From Alphaproteobacteria bacterium (GTDB lineage: Bacteria > Pseudomonadota > Alphaproteobacteria > Caulobacterales > Caulobacteraceae): a stretch of DNA of 64,000 nucleotides. Under the pieces are notes generated by a model that saw nothing but the letters and a program-made list of their open reading frames with translations, was not told the DNA's origin and searched no databases. The translations under genes were made by a program, and so were the position numbers. The DNA lies in the NCBI GenBank assembly GCA_018826515.1, contig JAHKAM010000028.1, positions 1 to 64,000 of the forward strand, given 5' to 3'. How positions within the stretch are numbered: position 1 is the first letter of the stretch; each line of letters starts with the position of its first letter. Below, in pieces: positions 35,641-44,364 of this stretch.

Positions 35641-37533
35641 TCAGCCGGAGGCCGCTTGCAGGGCCTCCAGCACGCCCTTGCCGTAGCGATCCAGCTTGGT
35701 CTGGCCGACGCCGGAGATGTGCCCGAGGGTCTCGAGGTCGCCGGGCTCGGCGAGGGCGATCTCCAGCAAGGTCTTGTCCTGGAAGATGACATAGGGCGGC
35801 ACGCGCTGTTCGGCGGCGCGGTCGCGGCGCCAGGCGCGCAGGGTCTCGAAGCGGGCGCGGACGTCGGCGTCCAGGGACTCGAGCGCGGCGTTGCGACCGG
35901 TGCGGGTGCGCTCGCGGGGGGCGGAAGCGGCGCGGGCGGCGGCGGCGCGGACCTCGATCAGGCGCTCCCCGCGATAGACGGCGCGCACGGTCTCGGGGTC
36001 GCCGAGCCGGACCAGCGGCTTGCCGTCATTCGGGTCCTCGACCAGCAGGCCCTCGAACATCAGATGGTCGACCACGTCGCGCCAGACATGCTGACCCGTG
36101 TCGGCGCCGATGGCCCAGGTCGACAGGGCCGTCTCCCACGGCTGGACGTCCTTCGTCTTGCCGAGCAGGTGGTCGATCACACGGGTCTTGCCGAAGCGTT
36201 CGCCCAGACGCTGCACCGCGGCCAGGGCCTTCTGGGCCGGGACAGTGGCGTCGAAGACGGCGGGGGGATCGAGACACAGGTCGCAGACGCCGCAGGGTTG
36301 CGCGGCCGTCTCTCCGAAATAGCGGCGCACCGACTGCGGGCGGCAGGTCGCGCCGTCCAGCATGGCGAACAGCTGGCGGGCCTTCTTCACCTGCACCGCC
36401 TTGACCTCCTCGGCCATGGGGCGGCCGTCCAGCCGCTTCAGGGTCCAGGCGATGTCGGACGGGCCGTACAGGGTGATGCCGTCGGCCGGTTCGCCGTCGC
36501 GTCCGGCGCGGCCGATCTCCTGCCAGTAGGCCTCCAACGAACCGGGCGGGTCGGCGTGGATGACGAAGCGGACGTCGGCCTTGTCGACCCCCATGCCGAA
36601 GGCGATGGTCGCCACCATGACGGCCCCGTCCTCGGCCAGGAACCGCTCCAGCCGGCGGTCGCGGTCGCGGGCCTCCATGCCGGCGTGATAGGCGATGGCG
36701 TTGGTCCCGGCCTCTCGCAGGGCCTGGGCCACCCGCTCGCAGCCGTCGCGGCTGCCGCAATAGACCACGCCCGACTTGCCGCGCCGCTGCCGCACCAGAT
36801 CGATCACGGCGGCGTCCGTGCGGGCGCGCGAGGCGCTTTCCTTGCGGATGGCCGAGAGCTGCAGATTGGGCCGGGCGAAGCTGTCGACCACCACCTTGGC
36901 GTCTTCGAGCCGCAGCGAGCGGACGATGTCGTCGCGGGTGCGGGCGTCGGCCGTGGCGGTGACGGCGATCCGCGGCACGCCGGGAAACAGCTCGGCCAGC
37001 CGGCCCAACGTCCTGTAATCTGGACGGAAATCATGTCCCCACTGCGAGACACAGTGGGCTTCATCGATGGCGATCAGGCTCAGCGGCAGGTCATGCAGGC
37101 GATCGATCAGATGCGGCTGCGCCAGTCCCTCGGGTGAGACATAGAGCAGGTCCAGCTCCCCCGCCCGGGCCTGACGCCAGATGGCCGAGCGGTCGTCCAT
37201 GGAGACGCCCGAGTCGAGGCGCGCCGCCGCCACCCCCTGCTGTTTCAGCGCCTCGACCTGGTCGGTCATCAGGGCGATCAGGGGCGAGACCACCAGGCCG
37301 AGGCCGGGCCGCAGCATGGCGGGGATCTGATAGCAGACGCTCTTGCCGCCGCCGGTCGGCAGGACGGCGACGACGTCGCGACCGGCGAGGATCTCGTCGA
37401 CCACCTCCGCCTGGAGGCCGCGGAAATCGCCGTGACCCCAGACCCGCTCCAGCGTCGCCCGGGCGTCGGCCAACGTCGGCGCGGGCGGGTCGGTCAGGGT
37501 CGAGTCGGCGAACATGGCGGCCTTGTGCCTCAT
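35641..37533 (-). CDS. recQ: ATP-dependent DNA helicase RecQ
   Basis: A 630-residue RecQ helicase. Motif 0/I: FRGLQ and LPTGGGKSVCYQIPA; motif II: AIDEAHCVSQWGHDFRPDY (DEAH plus the aromatic-rich loop); motif VI: QEIGRAGRDGE. The zinc-binding cysteines are in DGATCRPQ and PCGVCDLC, followed by the winged-helix RQC domain and a C-terminal HRDC domain (LRAWRRDRAAEQRVPPYVIF to HISGVGQTKLDRYG). The start is either the ATG at 37533 or the one at 37515. It is divergent from rsmC. Confidence 0.96.
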   Translation of the reverse strand: MRHKAAMFADSTLTDPPAPTLADARATLERVWGHGDFRGLQAEVVDEILAGRDVVAVLPTGGGKSVCYQIPAMLRPGLGLVVSPLIALMTDQVEALKQQGVAAARLDSGVSMDDRSAIWRQARAGELDLLYVSPEGLAQPHLIDRLHDLPLSLIAIDEAHCVSQWGHDFRPDYRTLGRLAELFPGVPRIAVTATADARTRDDIVRSLRLEDAKVVVDSFARPNLQLSAIRKESASRARTDAAVIDLVRQRRGKSGVVYCGSRDGCERVAQALREAGTNAIAYHAGMEARDRDRRLERFLAEDGAVMVATIAFGMGVDKADVRFVIHADPPGSLEAYWQEIGRAGRDGEPADGITLYGPSDIAWTLKRLDGRPMAEEVKAVQVKKARQLFAMLDGATCRPQSVRRYFGETAAQPCGVCDLCLDPPAVFDATVPAQKALAAVQRLGERFGKTRVIDHLLGKTKDVQPWETALSTWAIGADTGQHVWRDVVDHLMFEGLLVEDPNDGKPLVRLGDPETVRAVYRGERLIEVRAAAARAASAPRERTRTGRNAALESLDADVRARFETLRAWRRDRAAEQRVPPYVIFQDKTLLEIALAEPGDLETLGHISGVGQTKLDRYGKGVLEALQAASG

Positions 37534-37606
37534 TTGTTCCGCCCTGTCAGTCCGGAAGTCGGCGACCGTTTCGCGTTCTGCGCTCAATCCGGCTATAGGC
37601 GCCGCC

Positions 37607-38506
37607 ATGACCACGCTTCTCTACGGCCGCCCGCCGGCCGTCTTCGATCCGCCCGGCGCGGCGACGCAGCTTTCGCCGCTGATCCCCGGCTCGACGCCGC
37701 TGGAGGACGTGGCCGAGGGCTCGGCCGACGAGATCATGATCTACGCCCCGCCCGGCGTGCTGGAGCGGCGCCATACGCTGGCGCTGGCGCTGCGGGCGCT
37801 GAAGGTCGGCGGGCGGCTGGATGTGATGGCGGCCAAGGACAAGGGCGGATCGCGGCTGAAAAAGGAGCTGGAAGGCTTCGGCGTCGCGGTCGGAGAGAGC
37901 GCCAAGGCCCACCACCGGCGCTGTGTCGTTATCCGGCCGGAGACGCTGACGGGGATCGACGCGGCCGTCGCCGCGGGGGCGCCGCGTCTGGTCGAGGGGC
38001 TGGACGCCTGGTCGCAGCCGGGGGTCTTCGCCTGGGACCGGATCGACGCGGGGTCGCTGCTGCTGGCGCAGGCGATGCCGCCGCTGAAGGGCGCGGGCGT
38101 CGATCTGGGCTGCGGCTACGGGGCCCTGGCGACGGTGGTGCTGAAGTCGCCGGCCGTGACCGCGCTGCGGCTGGTCGATCTGGACCGGCGGGCGATCGCG
38201 GCGGCGCGGAAGAATGTCACCGATCCGCGCGCCACCTTCGAATGGGCCGACGCCCGGACGCTGGAGGATGTCGGCGAGTTGAATTTCGTCGTCAGCAATC
38301 CGCCCTTCCACGACGGCGGGGCCGAGGACAAGCGGCTGGGCCAGGCCTTCATCCGCAAGGCCGCGGGCCTGCTGAAGAAGGGCGGCGTCCTTTGGGTCGT
38401 GGCCAACCGCCACCTGCCCTATGAGGCCGAGCTGAAGGACGCCTTCAAGCGGGTCGACATGATCGCCGACGCGGGCGGCTACAAGGTGTTCGAGGCGGTG
38501 AAGTGA
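37607..38506 (+). CDS. rsmC: 16S rRNA (guanine-1207-N2) methyltransferase-like protein
   Basis: A 299-residue protein with the RsmC two-domain plan: an N-terminal, degenerate methyltransferase-like half and a C-terminal active half. The SAM-binding motif is DLGCGYGALATVVL and the catalytic NPPF motif appears in FVVSNPPFHDGG, typical of N2-guanine methyltransferases. The length is a little below E. coli RsmC (343). The stop overlaps the rsuA-like GTG by 4 bp, so two ribosomal RNA modification enzymes are co-translated. Confidence 0.9.
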   Translation: MTTLLYGRPPAVFDPPGAATQLSPLIPGSTPLEDVAEGSADEIMIYAPPGVLERRHTLALALRALKVGGRLDVMAAKDKGGSRLKKELEGFGVAVGESAKAHHRRCVVIRPETLTGIDAAVAAGAPRLVEGLDAWSQPGVFAWDRIDAGSLLLAQAMPPLKGAGVDLGCGYGALATVVLKSPAVTALRLVDLDRRAIAAARKNVTDPRATFEWADARTLEDVGELNFVVSNPPFHDGGAEDKRLGQAFIRKAAGLLKKGGVLWVVANRHLPYEAELKDAFKRVDMIADAGGYKVFEAVK

Positions 38507-39234
38507 AGACCCCCACCTCCCGCGTCGACAAGCTGCTGGGCTCCATGGGTTACGGCTCGCGGACCGAGATGGCGCGGCTGGGCAAGGCCGGCGGGATCGT
38601 GCTGGACGGCGCCGATCTGACCGATGTGTCGAAGCGGATCGCGGTGACGCCGGACCTGCCGGCGCGGATGGAGGTCGACGGCCAGCCGCTGGATCCGCCG
38701 CCGGGCCTGGTGATGATGTTGCACAAGCCGCTGGGCATGACCTGTTCGCGCAAGGAGGACGGGGCCCTGGTCTATGACGTCCTGCCGCCGCGCTGGCGGC
38801 GGCGCGATCCGGCCATCTCGACCATCGGCCGGCTGGACAAGCAGACGACGGGCCTGCTGTTGCTGACCGACGACGGCGACCTGCTGCACCGGGTGATCTC
38901 GCCCAAACGGCATGTGGCCAAGGTCTATCGCGCAACGCTGGCGCGGCCGCTGGACGGGTCCGAGGGCGACGTCTTCGCCGCCGGGGGGCTGGTGCTGGAG
39001 GGCGAGGACAAGCCGCTGTCGCCGGCCGTGCTCGAGGCGCTGTCGCCGACCGAGGCGCGGCTGACGGTGACCGAGGGGCGCTATCACATGGTGCGGCGGA
39101 TGTTCGCGGCGGTGGGCAATCACGTCGAGGGCCTGCACCGCGAGCGGGTCGGGGGGCTGGCCCTGCCGGATGATCTGGCCCCGGGGGATTGGCGGCTGCT
39201 GGATCCGGCGCAGGTCGATCTGATCTTCGCCTGA
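38503..39234 (+). CDS. rsuA: 16S rRNA pseudouridine-516 synthase family protein
   Basis: A 243-residue RsuA/RluB/E/F-family pseudouridine synthase. An N-terminal S4-like RNA-binding segment (RVDKLLGSMGYGSRTEMARLGKAGGI in pattern) precedes the catalytic domain, which contains LHKPLGMTCSRKEDG, the catalytic-Asp motif GRLDKQTTGLLLLTDDG and the EGRYHMVRRMFAAVGNHV element. These make RsuA the most likely specificity. It starts at a GTG overlapping the rsmC stop. Confidence 0.92.
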   Translation: MKTPTSRVDKLLGSMGYGSRTEMARLGKAGGIVLDGADLTDVSKRIAVTPDLPARMEVDGQPLDPPPGLVMMLHKPLGMTCSRKEDGALVYDVLPPRWRRRDPAISTIGRLDKQTTGLLLLTDDGDLLHRVISPKRHVAKVYRATLARPLDGSEGDVFAAGGLVLEGEDKPLSPAVLEALSPTEARLTVTEGRYHMVRRMFAAVGNHVEGLHRERVGGLALPDDLAPGDWRLLDPAQVDLIFA

Positions 39235-39286
39235 CGGAACCTCGTTCCCGCACCGGTCTTATTGCTCCGCTTCCAGCGGAGACGAG

Positions 39287-40501
39287 ATGACCGGCGCGAC
39301 CCTCAAGAAGAACCTGCGCACCGGTCGGTCGCTGTGGGCGGACAGCGCGGGACTGGGCGTGCCCGTGCGGCCCCTGACCGAAGCGATTTCGGTCGATGTG
39401 GCCATCGTCGGGGCCGGGATCAGCGGGGCTTTCATGGCCCATGCGCTCAGCCGGGATCATTCGGTTGCGGTGCTGGACCGGCGGCCGCCGCTGACCGGTT
39501 CGACCGTGGCCTCGACCGCCCTGCTGCAGTGGGAGATCGACCTGCCGCTGACGGCGCTGGCCGACAGGATCGGCATGGCGAAGGCGAGGCGCGCGTATCT
39601 GCGGTCGCGGTCGGCCGTCGACGCGCTGAAGCGGATCGTGGCCAGGGAGCGGATCATCTGCGGGCTCAAGGACAAGGCGACGCTGTATCTGGCCGGGGAC
39701 GAATACGGCCATCGCGCGCTGGAGACCGAGGCGGCGGCGCGGGCGGCGATCGGACTGGAGAGCGACTACATCGGGCCGGAGGCCCTGCGGGAGCGATTCG
39801 GCGTCGAGCGGACGGGCGCCATCGTCAGCCAGGGCTCGGCCAGCGCCGATCCCGCGCGGTTGGCGGCGGGACTGCTGCGGCGGGCGCAGGCCAACGGGAC
39901 GAAGGTCTATTCGCGGGTCGAGGTGATGGAGGCGGCCAGCGATCCGGACGGGGTGACCCTGCTGACCGACGCCGGCCATGCAGTGCGGGCGAAGCGGGTG
40001 GTGTTCTGCTGCGGCTATGAGTTTCCGAAAGGCGTGCCGACGCCGGGGGCCAAGGTGATCTCGACCTGGGCGCTGGCGTCCAGGCCGCGTCAGCGCTGCC
40101 CCGCCTGGCTCCGCGAGACTCTCGTCTGGGAGGCGTCGGACCCGTACCTGTATTTCCGCATGGGCGGAGACGGACGGATCATCGTCGGCGGCGAGGACGA
40201 GGCTGATCCGGACGCCCATGCCGACGCGGCCAGGCTGACGCGGAAATGCGAGACCATCGTGAAAAAGCTCCACGCCCTGCTGCCGGGGCTGGAATTCGAG
40301 GTCGACTACAGCTGGGCCGGAGCCTTCGGCGAGAGCGCGACCGGCCTGCCCTCGATCGCGCCCGTGCCGGACATGGACCACGCCTGGGCGGTTATGGGGT
40401 TCGGCGGCAACGGCATCACCTATTCGGTGATCGCCTCGCAGGTGATCTCAACGGCGATCCGGGGCGGGAGCGACCCGGATGCGGACCTGTACCAGCCTTG
40501 A
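39287..40501 (+). CDS. FAD-dependent oxidoreductase (DAO family)
   Basis: A 404-residue flavoprotein of the D-amino-acid oxidase/glycine oxidase family. The FAD-binding motif GAGISGAFMAHALS is at residues about 42-55, and the C-terminal FAD contact is GFGGNGITYS at residues about 375-384. The DAO-type phrase WAGAFGESATGLPSIAPVP lies in between. The substrate is unknown; similar stand-alone proteins are common in alphaproteobacteria. A 6-bp hairpin (39265-39281) overlaps the region where the ribosome binding site would lie. The toxin-antitoxin pair follows 36 bp downstream on the same strand. Confidence 0.85.
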   Translation: MTGATLKKNLRTGRSLWADSAGLGVPVRPLTEAISVDVAIVGAGISGAFMAHALSRDHSVAVLDRRPPLTGSTVASTALLQWEIDLPLTALADRIGMAKARRAYLRSRSAVDALKRIVARERIICGLKDKATLYLAGDEYGHRALETEAAARAAIGLESDYIGPEALRERFGVERTGAIVSQGSASADPARLAAGLLRRAQANGTKVYSRVEVMEAASDPDGVTLLTDAGHAVRAKRVVFCCGYEFPKGVPTPGAKVISTWALASRPRQRCPAWLRETLVWEASDPYLYFRMGGDGRIIVGGEDEADPDAHADAARLTRKCETIVKKLHALLPGLEFEVDYSWAGAFGESATGLPSIAPVPDMDHAWAVMGFGGNGITYSVIASQVISTAIRGGSDPDADLYQP

Positions 40502-40531
40502 CTCGACGATAGCTATCCAGATGGCTATATT
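40498..40531 (+). promoter_or_regulatory. Candidate promoter and operator of the toxin-antitoxin pair
   Basis: An imperfect 20-bp palindrome (40509-40528) reads atagctatcc then agatggctat; 8 of 10 positions are complementary. It lies 9 bp upstream of the antitoxin ATG and overlaps a possible -10 element (ggctat or tatatt). A ttgact at 40498-40503 could be the -35, although the spacing is longer than ideal. Phd-family antitoxins bind palindromes of this kind to repress their own operon. Confidence 0.4.
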
Positions 40532-40537
40532 CACGGA

Positions 40538-40786
40538 ATGAGCCACTATTCCGTCGCCGAGGCCAAGAACAACCTGCCCAAGCTCCTTGATCGGATGCTG
40601 GCGGGAGAAGAGGTCGTCATCACGCGGCGCGGCAAGCCGATCGCGCGACTGGCGCCCGAGACGGCGCCCGAGCCGGGTTTCCCGCTGGACCTGGAGTGGC
40701 TGGACGCGAACCGTGTCACGCCGGCGAAGGGGCCGATCGACACTGCGGCGGTGGTCGCCGAGATGCGGCGCGGTTACCGCTATTGA
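40538..40786 (+). CDS. Phd/YefM-type antitoxin
   Basis: An 82-residue antitoxin. The DNA-binding half is a clear Phd/YefM fold: YSVAEAKNNLPKLLDRMLAGEEVVITRRGKP in pattern, ending IARLAPE. The C-terminal half (from about residue 45) is the flexible toxin-binding part, with LDLEWLDANRV. It should autorepress its promoter and bind and inhibit the PIN toxin encoded next. The antitoxin stop TGA overlaps the toxin TTG start by 3 bases within TTGA. Confidence 0.88.
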   Translation: MSHYSVAEAKNNLPKLLDRMLAGEEVVITRRGKPIARLAPETAPEPGFPLDLEWLDANRVTPAKGPIDTAAVVAEMRRGYRY

Positions 40787-41196
40787 GTATTTACACCGAT
40801 ACCAGCGTGATCGTGTCCTTCTTCGTCCGGGACGATCATGCGCAGGCGGCGCGGCGCTGGGCCCGGACCAGTCCGAGGGTTGCGATCAGCGACTGGACGG
40901 CGACGGAGTTCTCATCGGCCCTGTCCCACAAGGTGCGGCTTGAACTTCTGACCGACGCCGAGCGCATGGTTGCGGAACGGGCGTTTGACCGTTGGGCTTC
41001 GCGCGGTCTTGTGCTTGAGGTGGCGAAAGAACGGTTCCACGACGCCCGCGCTCTGATGCAGGCGCACGCGCGTCTGCGCGCGCCGGATGCCCTGCATCTC
41101 GCCATCGCCCTGCATGAGGGACTGCCGCTGGCGACGCTGGACGGTGATATGCGCGACGCCGCCGGCGCCGAAGGCATCGAGGTCATCGACCTGTGA
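40783..41196 (+). CDS. PIN-domain toxin (VapC-type RNase)
   Basis: A 137-residue PIN ribonuclease. The acidic metal-binding residues are present: Asp6 (IYTDTSV), Glu42 (TATEFSSAL), Asp102 (APDALHLA) and Asp120 (TLDGDM). The start is a TTG at 40783 in a TTGA overlap with the antitoxin stop. No ATG or GTG fits. A weak TTG start would keep toxin synthesis below antitoxin synthesis. VapC-type toxins cut tRNA or rRNA; the target cannot be predicted. Its TGA stop overlaps the trpF GTG by 3 bases within GTGA. Confidence 0.88.
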   Translation: MSIYTDTSVIVSFFVRDDHAQAARRWARTSPRVAISDWTATEFSSALSHKVRLELLTDAERMVAERAFDRWASRGLVLEVAKERFHDARALMQAHARLRAPDALHLAIALHEGLPLATLDGDMRDAAGAEGIEVIDL

Positions 41197-41831
41197 CCCA
41201 AGCCAAGATCTGCGGCCTGACCACACCCGAAACCCTCGACGCCGCCCTCGCCGGCGGCGCGGCCTTTGTCGGGGCGGTGGTGTTCCCGAGGAGCCCGCGC
41301 CACATCGATCCGCTGCACGCCGCGACCCTGTTCGAGCGGGCGCGGGGGAAGGCCAGGATCGTGGCGGTGACGGTGGACGCCGACGACGCCCTGCTGACCG
41401 AGATCGCCCTGATCCTGAAGCCGGACCTGATCCAGTTGCACGGCCATGAGACGCCGGAACGGGCTGAACGGGCGCGGATGCTGACCGGGGCGGGGATCAT
41501 CAAGGTGCTGCCGATCCGCGCGGCCACGGATTTCGCCGGGGCCGAGGCCTGGGAGCCGTTGGTCGATCACCTGATGTTCGATGCCAAGCCGCCCGAGGGG
41601 TCGCACCTGCCGGGCGGCGTCGGGGCGCGGTTCGACTGGACCCTGCTGGCCGACCGGACCTTCCGCCGGCCCTGGTTCGTGGCCGGGGGGCTGACCCCGG
41701 ACAATGTGGCGCAGGCGATCCGGGTCTCGGGCGCGCCCCTGGTGGATGTGTCCTCTGGCGTCGAAACCGCGCCGGGTGTTAAGGACCCCGCCCTGATCGC
41801 GGCGTTCCTCGAGGCGGTGCGTTCGGCCTGA
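41193..41831 (+). CDS. trpF: Phosphoribosylanthranilate isomerase
   Basis: A 212-residue TIM-barrel enzyme, the third step of tryptophan synthesis from chorismate. The family start [16 protein letters not shown] contains the catalytic Cys; [10 protein letters not shown] follows, then the phosphate-binding region [15 protein letters not shown] and VDVSSGVE with the catalytic Asp. It begins with GTG overlapping the toxin stop (GTGA). The absence of an independent gap means that trpF translation probably depends on the toxin-antitoxin message. Confidence 0.95.
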   Translation: MTQAKICGLTTPETLDAALAGGAAFVGAVVFPRSPRHIDPLHAATLFERARGKARIVAVTVDADDALLTEIALILKPDLIQLHGHETPERAERARMLTGAGIIKVLPIRAATDFAGAEAWEPLVDHLMFDAKPPEGSHLPGGVGARFDWTLLADRTFRRPWFVAGGLTPDNVAQAIRVSGAPLVDVSSGVETAPGVKDPALIAAFLEAVRSA

Positions 41832-41863
41832 TTTCCGCCGCTCCCCAAAAAGCCCAGATCTGC

Positions 41864-43093
41864 GTGAAAGCTTCCCCCGTGAACGCCATCATTCCCAACC
41901 AGTACGCCATGCCCGACGACGAGGGCCGTTTCGGCCCCTATGGCGGGCGGTTCGTGGCCGAGACCCTGATGCCGCTCGTGCTCGAACTGGGCGAGGCCTA
42001 TGAGGCCGCCAAGGCCGATCCGGGCTTCCAGGCCGAGCTGGACGGCTTCCTGACCGACTATGTCGGCCGGCCCAGCCCGCTGTATCTGGCCGAGCGGCTG
42101 ACGGCGCACTACGAGGCCGCCGACATCTGGTTCAAGCGCGACGAGCTGAATCACACGGGCGCGCACAAGATCAACAACTGCATGGGCCAGATCCTGCTGG
42201 CCATGCGGATGGGCAAGACGCGGATCATCGCCGAGACCGGGGCCGGCCAGCACGGCGTGGCCACGGCGACCGTCTGCGCCCGTTTCGGTCTGCAGTGCGT
42301 CGTCTACATGGGCGCGACCGATGTGGAGCGGCAGTCGCCGAACGTCTTCCGCATGAAGCTGCTGGGGGCCGAGGTCGTGCCGGTGACCTCGGGGCGCGGC
42401 ACGCTCAAGGACGCCATGAACGAGGCGATGCGCGACTGGGTCACCAATGTCGGGGACACCTATTATCTGATCGGCACCGCCGCCGGGCCGCACCCCTATC
42501 CGGCCATGGTGCGCGACTTCCAGTCGGTGATCGGCAAGGAGACCCGGGCCTCCATGCTGGCGCGGCGCGGCAAACTGCCCGATGCGGTGGTGGCGGCGAT
42601 CGGCGGCGGGTCCAACGCCATCGGCCTGTTCCACCCCTTTATCGAGGACGCCGGCGTGCGCCTGATCGGGATCGAGGCGGCGGGGCGCGGCCTCGACGGC
42701 CCGGACCACGCGGCCAGCCTCCAGGGCGGCCGCCCCGGCGTGCTGCACGGCAACCGGACCTATCTGCTTCAGGACGACGACGGCCAGATCCTCGAGGGCC
42801 ATTCGATTTCGGCCGGGCTCGACTATCCCGGCATCGGTCCCGAACACGCCTGGCTGAAGGACATCGGCCGCGCCGAATACCGGGCCGCCACCGATATGGA
42901 AGCCCTTGAGGCCTTCCAGCTGTGTTCGAAGCTTGAAGGCATCATCCCCGCCCTGGAGCCCAGCCACGCCCTCGCCCGCATCGGCGAGATCGCGAAGGAA
43001 GTGGGCAAGGGGGGCGATGTCGTGCTGAATATGTGCGGGCGGGGCGACAAGGATATTTTCGCCGTGGCGAAACACCTGGGCGTGGAGTTGTAG
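41864..43093 (+). CDS. trpB: Tryptophan synthase beta chain
   Basis: A 409-residue PLP enzyme joining indole and serine. The PLP lysine is Lys102 in HTGAHKINN, the glutamate-containing ETGAGQHG loop follows, and the phosphate-binding [13 protein letters not shown] is intact. The length is typical of long TrpB1. The GTG at 41864 is the assumed start; a GTG at 41879 is possible. TrpB normally pairs with TrpA, whose gene is here displaced by one inserted gene. Confidence 0.97.
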   Translation: MKASPVNAIIPNQYAMPDDEGRFGPYGGRFVAETLMPLVLELGEAYEAAKADPGFQAELDGFLTDYVGRPSPLYLAERLTAHYEAADIWFKRDELNHTGAHKINNCMGQILLAMRMGKTRIIAETGAGQHGVATATVCARFGLQCVVYMGATDVERQSPNVFRMKLLGAEVVPVTSGRGTLKDAMNEAMRDWVTNVGDTYYLIGTAAGPHPYPAMVRDFQSVIGKETRASMLARRGKLPDAVVAAIGGGSNAIGLFHPFIEDAGVRLIGIEAAGRGLDGPDHAASLQGGRPGVLHGNRTYLLQDDDGQILEGHSISAGLDYPGIGPEHAWLKDIGRAEYRAATDMEALEAFQLCSKLEGIIPALEPSHALARIGEIAKEVGKGGDVVLNMCGRGDKDIFAVAKHLGVEL

Positions 43094-43096
43094 ACC

Positions 43097-43528
43097 ATGA
43101 AGATCGTGATGATGGCCGCCGCGGCGGCGCTTCTGGGCGCGCCGGCGATCGCGCAGGAGTCGGCGACGCCGGACGCCCTGGTGCTGCCGGGTGCGACCGC
43201 GGCCCCGGATTGCGGCAATCTGTACGGGCTCGCCAGGCGCGCCTTCTGCGTCAGCGCGCCGCTCGCCAGCATCGGCACGCTGGCCGAGGCCTATATCGCG
43301 GACCTCGGGAGCAAGGGCTGGATTCCGGCCGGCGGCGACGACAATCGCGTGGTCTTCGTGCGCCGCCGCGACGCCGGCGGCTGCGACGGTCTGCAGATGC
43401 AGGCCTTCTACGACACCTCGCGGCCCGCCGGTCCCGAGGCGATCGGCTATCTCGGCTTCGGCCCGATCCCGGGCAATGTCTGTTCCGACCAGCCGGCCCC
43501 CGCGGCCACGCCCGCGCCGGCGCAATGA
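43097..43528 (+). CDS. Secreted protein encoded between trpB and trpA, function unknown
   Basis: A 143-residue protein with a Sec signal (ends PAIAQ, about residue 20). The mature part has four cysteines (PDCGNLY, RAFCVSAP, GGCDGLQ, GNVCSDQ) that could form two disulfides. It ends in a Pro/Ala-rich tail. It starts 3 bp after trpB, and its stop overlaps the trpA ATG (ATGA). No known domain is visible and nothing links it to tryptophan synthesis. A periplasmic protein inside a trp operon is unusual. Confidence 0.72.
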   Translation: MKIVMMAAAAALLGAPAIAQESATPDALVLPGATAAPDCGNLYGLARRAFCVSAPLASIGTLAEAYIADLGSKGWIPAGGDDNRVVFVRRRDAGGCDGLQMQAFYDTSRPAGPEAIGYLGFGPIPGNVCSDQPAPAATPAPAQ

Positions 43529-44355
43529 CCACAGCGCGTATCGACGCCCGCTTCGCCGCGCTGAAGGCCGAGGGCCGCGCGGGGTTCGTGGCCTATGTGA
43601 TGGCCGGGGATCCGACGCGCGACGAGGCGCTGCAGATCCTGCGCGGCCTGCCCGCCGCCGGGGCCGACCTGATCGAGCTGGGCTTTCCCTTCTCCGATCC
43701 CATGGCCGAGGGGCCGCCGATCCAGCGCGCCGCGCTGCGGGGGCTGAAGGCCGGGCTGACGCTCAAGGGGACGCTGGCGCTGGCCGCCGACTTCCGCGCC
43801 GGGGACGCCGACACGCCGGTGATCCTGATGGGCTATCTCAATCCGATCGAGTCCTATGGATACGACGCCTTCGCCCACGATGCGGCGGCGGCGGGCGTGG
43901 ACGGTCTGATCGTGGTCGACTGCCCGCCGGAAGAGGCCCGGCCGCTGTCGGACGCGCTGGACGCGGCGAGCGTGTCGCTGATCCGGCTGGCCACCCCGAC
44001 CTCGGACGACGCCCGGCTGAAGATCATCGCCGAGCGGACCTCGGGCTTCGTCTATTATGTCTCGGTCGCGGGCGTGACCGGGGTCAAGGAGGCCCAGACC
44101 CTGTCGGTGGCCCCGGCCGTCGCGCGGGTGCGCAAGGCCTCGGGCCTGCCGGTCGCGGTCGGCTTCGGCGTCAAGACGCCGGAACGGGCCGCCGAGATCG
44201 CCCGGGTCGCCGATGCGGTGGTGGCCGGCTCGGTTCTGGTCGATGAGGTGGCGGCGGCGCTGGCGGCGAACGCACCGGTCGTTCCGCGCGTTCTGGCCAG
44301 GGTGAAGGCCCTCGCGGACGCGGTCCGGGGTGCGCGGGTCGCGGAAACGGTCTAA
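43525..44355 (+). CDS. trpA: Tryptophan synthase alpha chain
   Basis: A 276-residue TIM-barrel subunit that cleaves indole-glycerol phosphate and feeds indole to TrpB. The first catalytic glutamate is Glu51 (LIELGFPFSD). The second catalytic acid, Asp60 in E. coli, corresponds to Glu62 here (DPMAEGPPIQ). YYVSVAGVTG and VGFGVKTPE form the phosphate site. Starts ATG in an ATGA overlap with the inserted secreted-protein gene. Nine bases separate it from accD. Confidence 0.95.
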   Translation: MTTARIDARFAALKAEGRAGFVAYVMAGDPTRDEALQILRGLPAAGADLIELGFPFSDPMAEGPPIQRAALRGLKAGLTLKGTLALAADFRAGDADTPVILMGYLNPIESYGYDAFAHDAAAAGVDGLIVVDCPPEEARPLSDALDAASVSLIRLATPTSDDARLKIIAERTSGFVYYVSVAGVTGVKEAQTLSVAPAVARVRKASGLPVAVGFGVKTPERAAEIARVADAVVAGSVLVDEVAAALAANAPVVPRVLARVKALADAVRGARVAETV

Positions 44356-44364
44356 AGCGCGCCC

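Noticed and set aside
40538-41196. A new defence island around the toxin-antitoxin pair
   Set aside because: Only one ordinary Phd/PIN pair is present, flanked by metabolic genes with the same base composition; no nuclease, helicase or phage gene is nearby.
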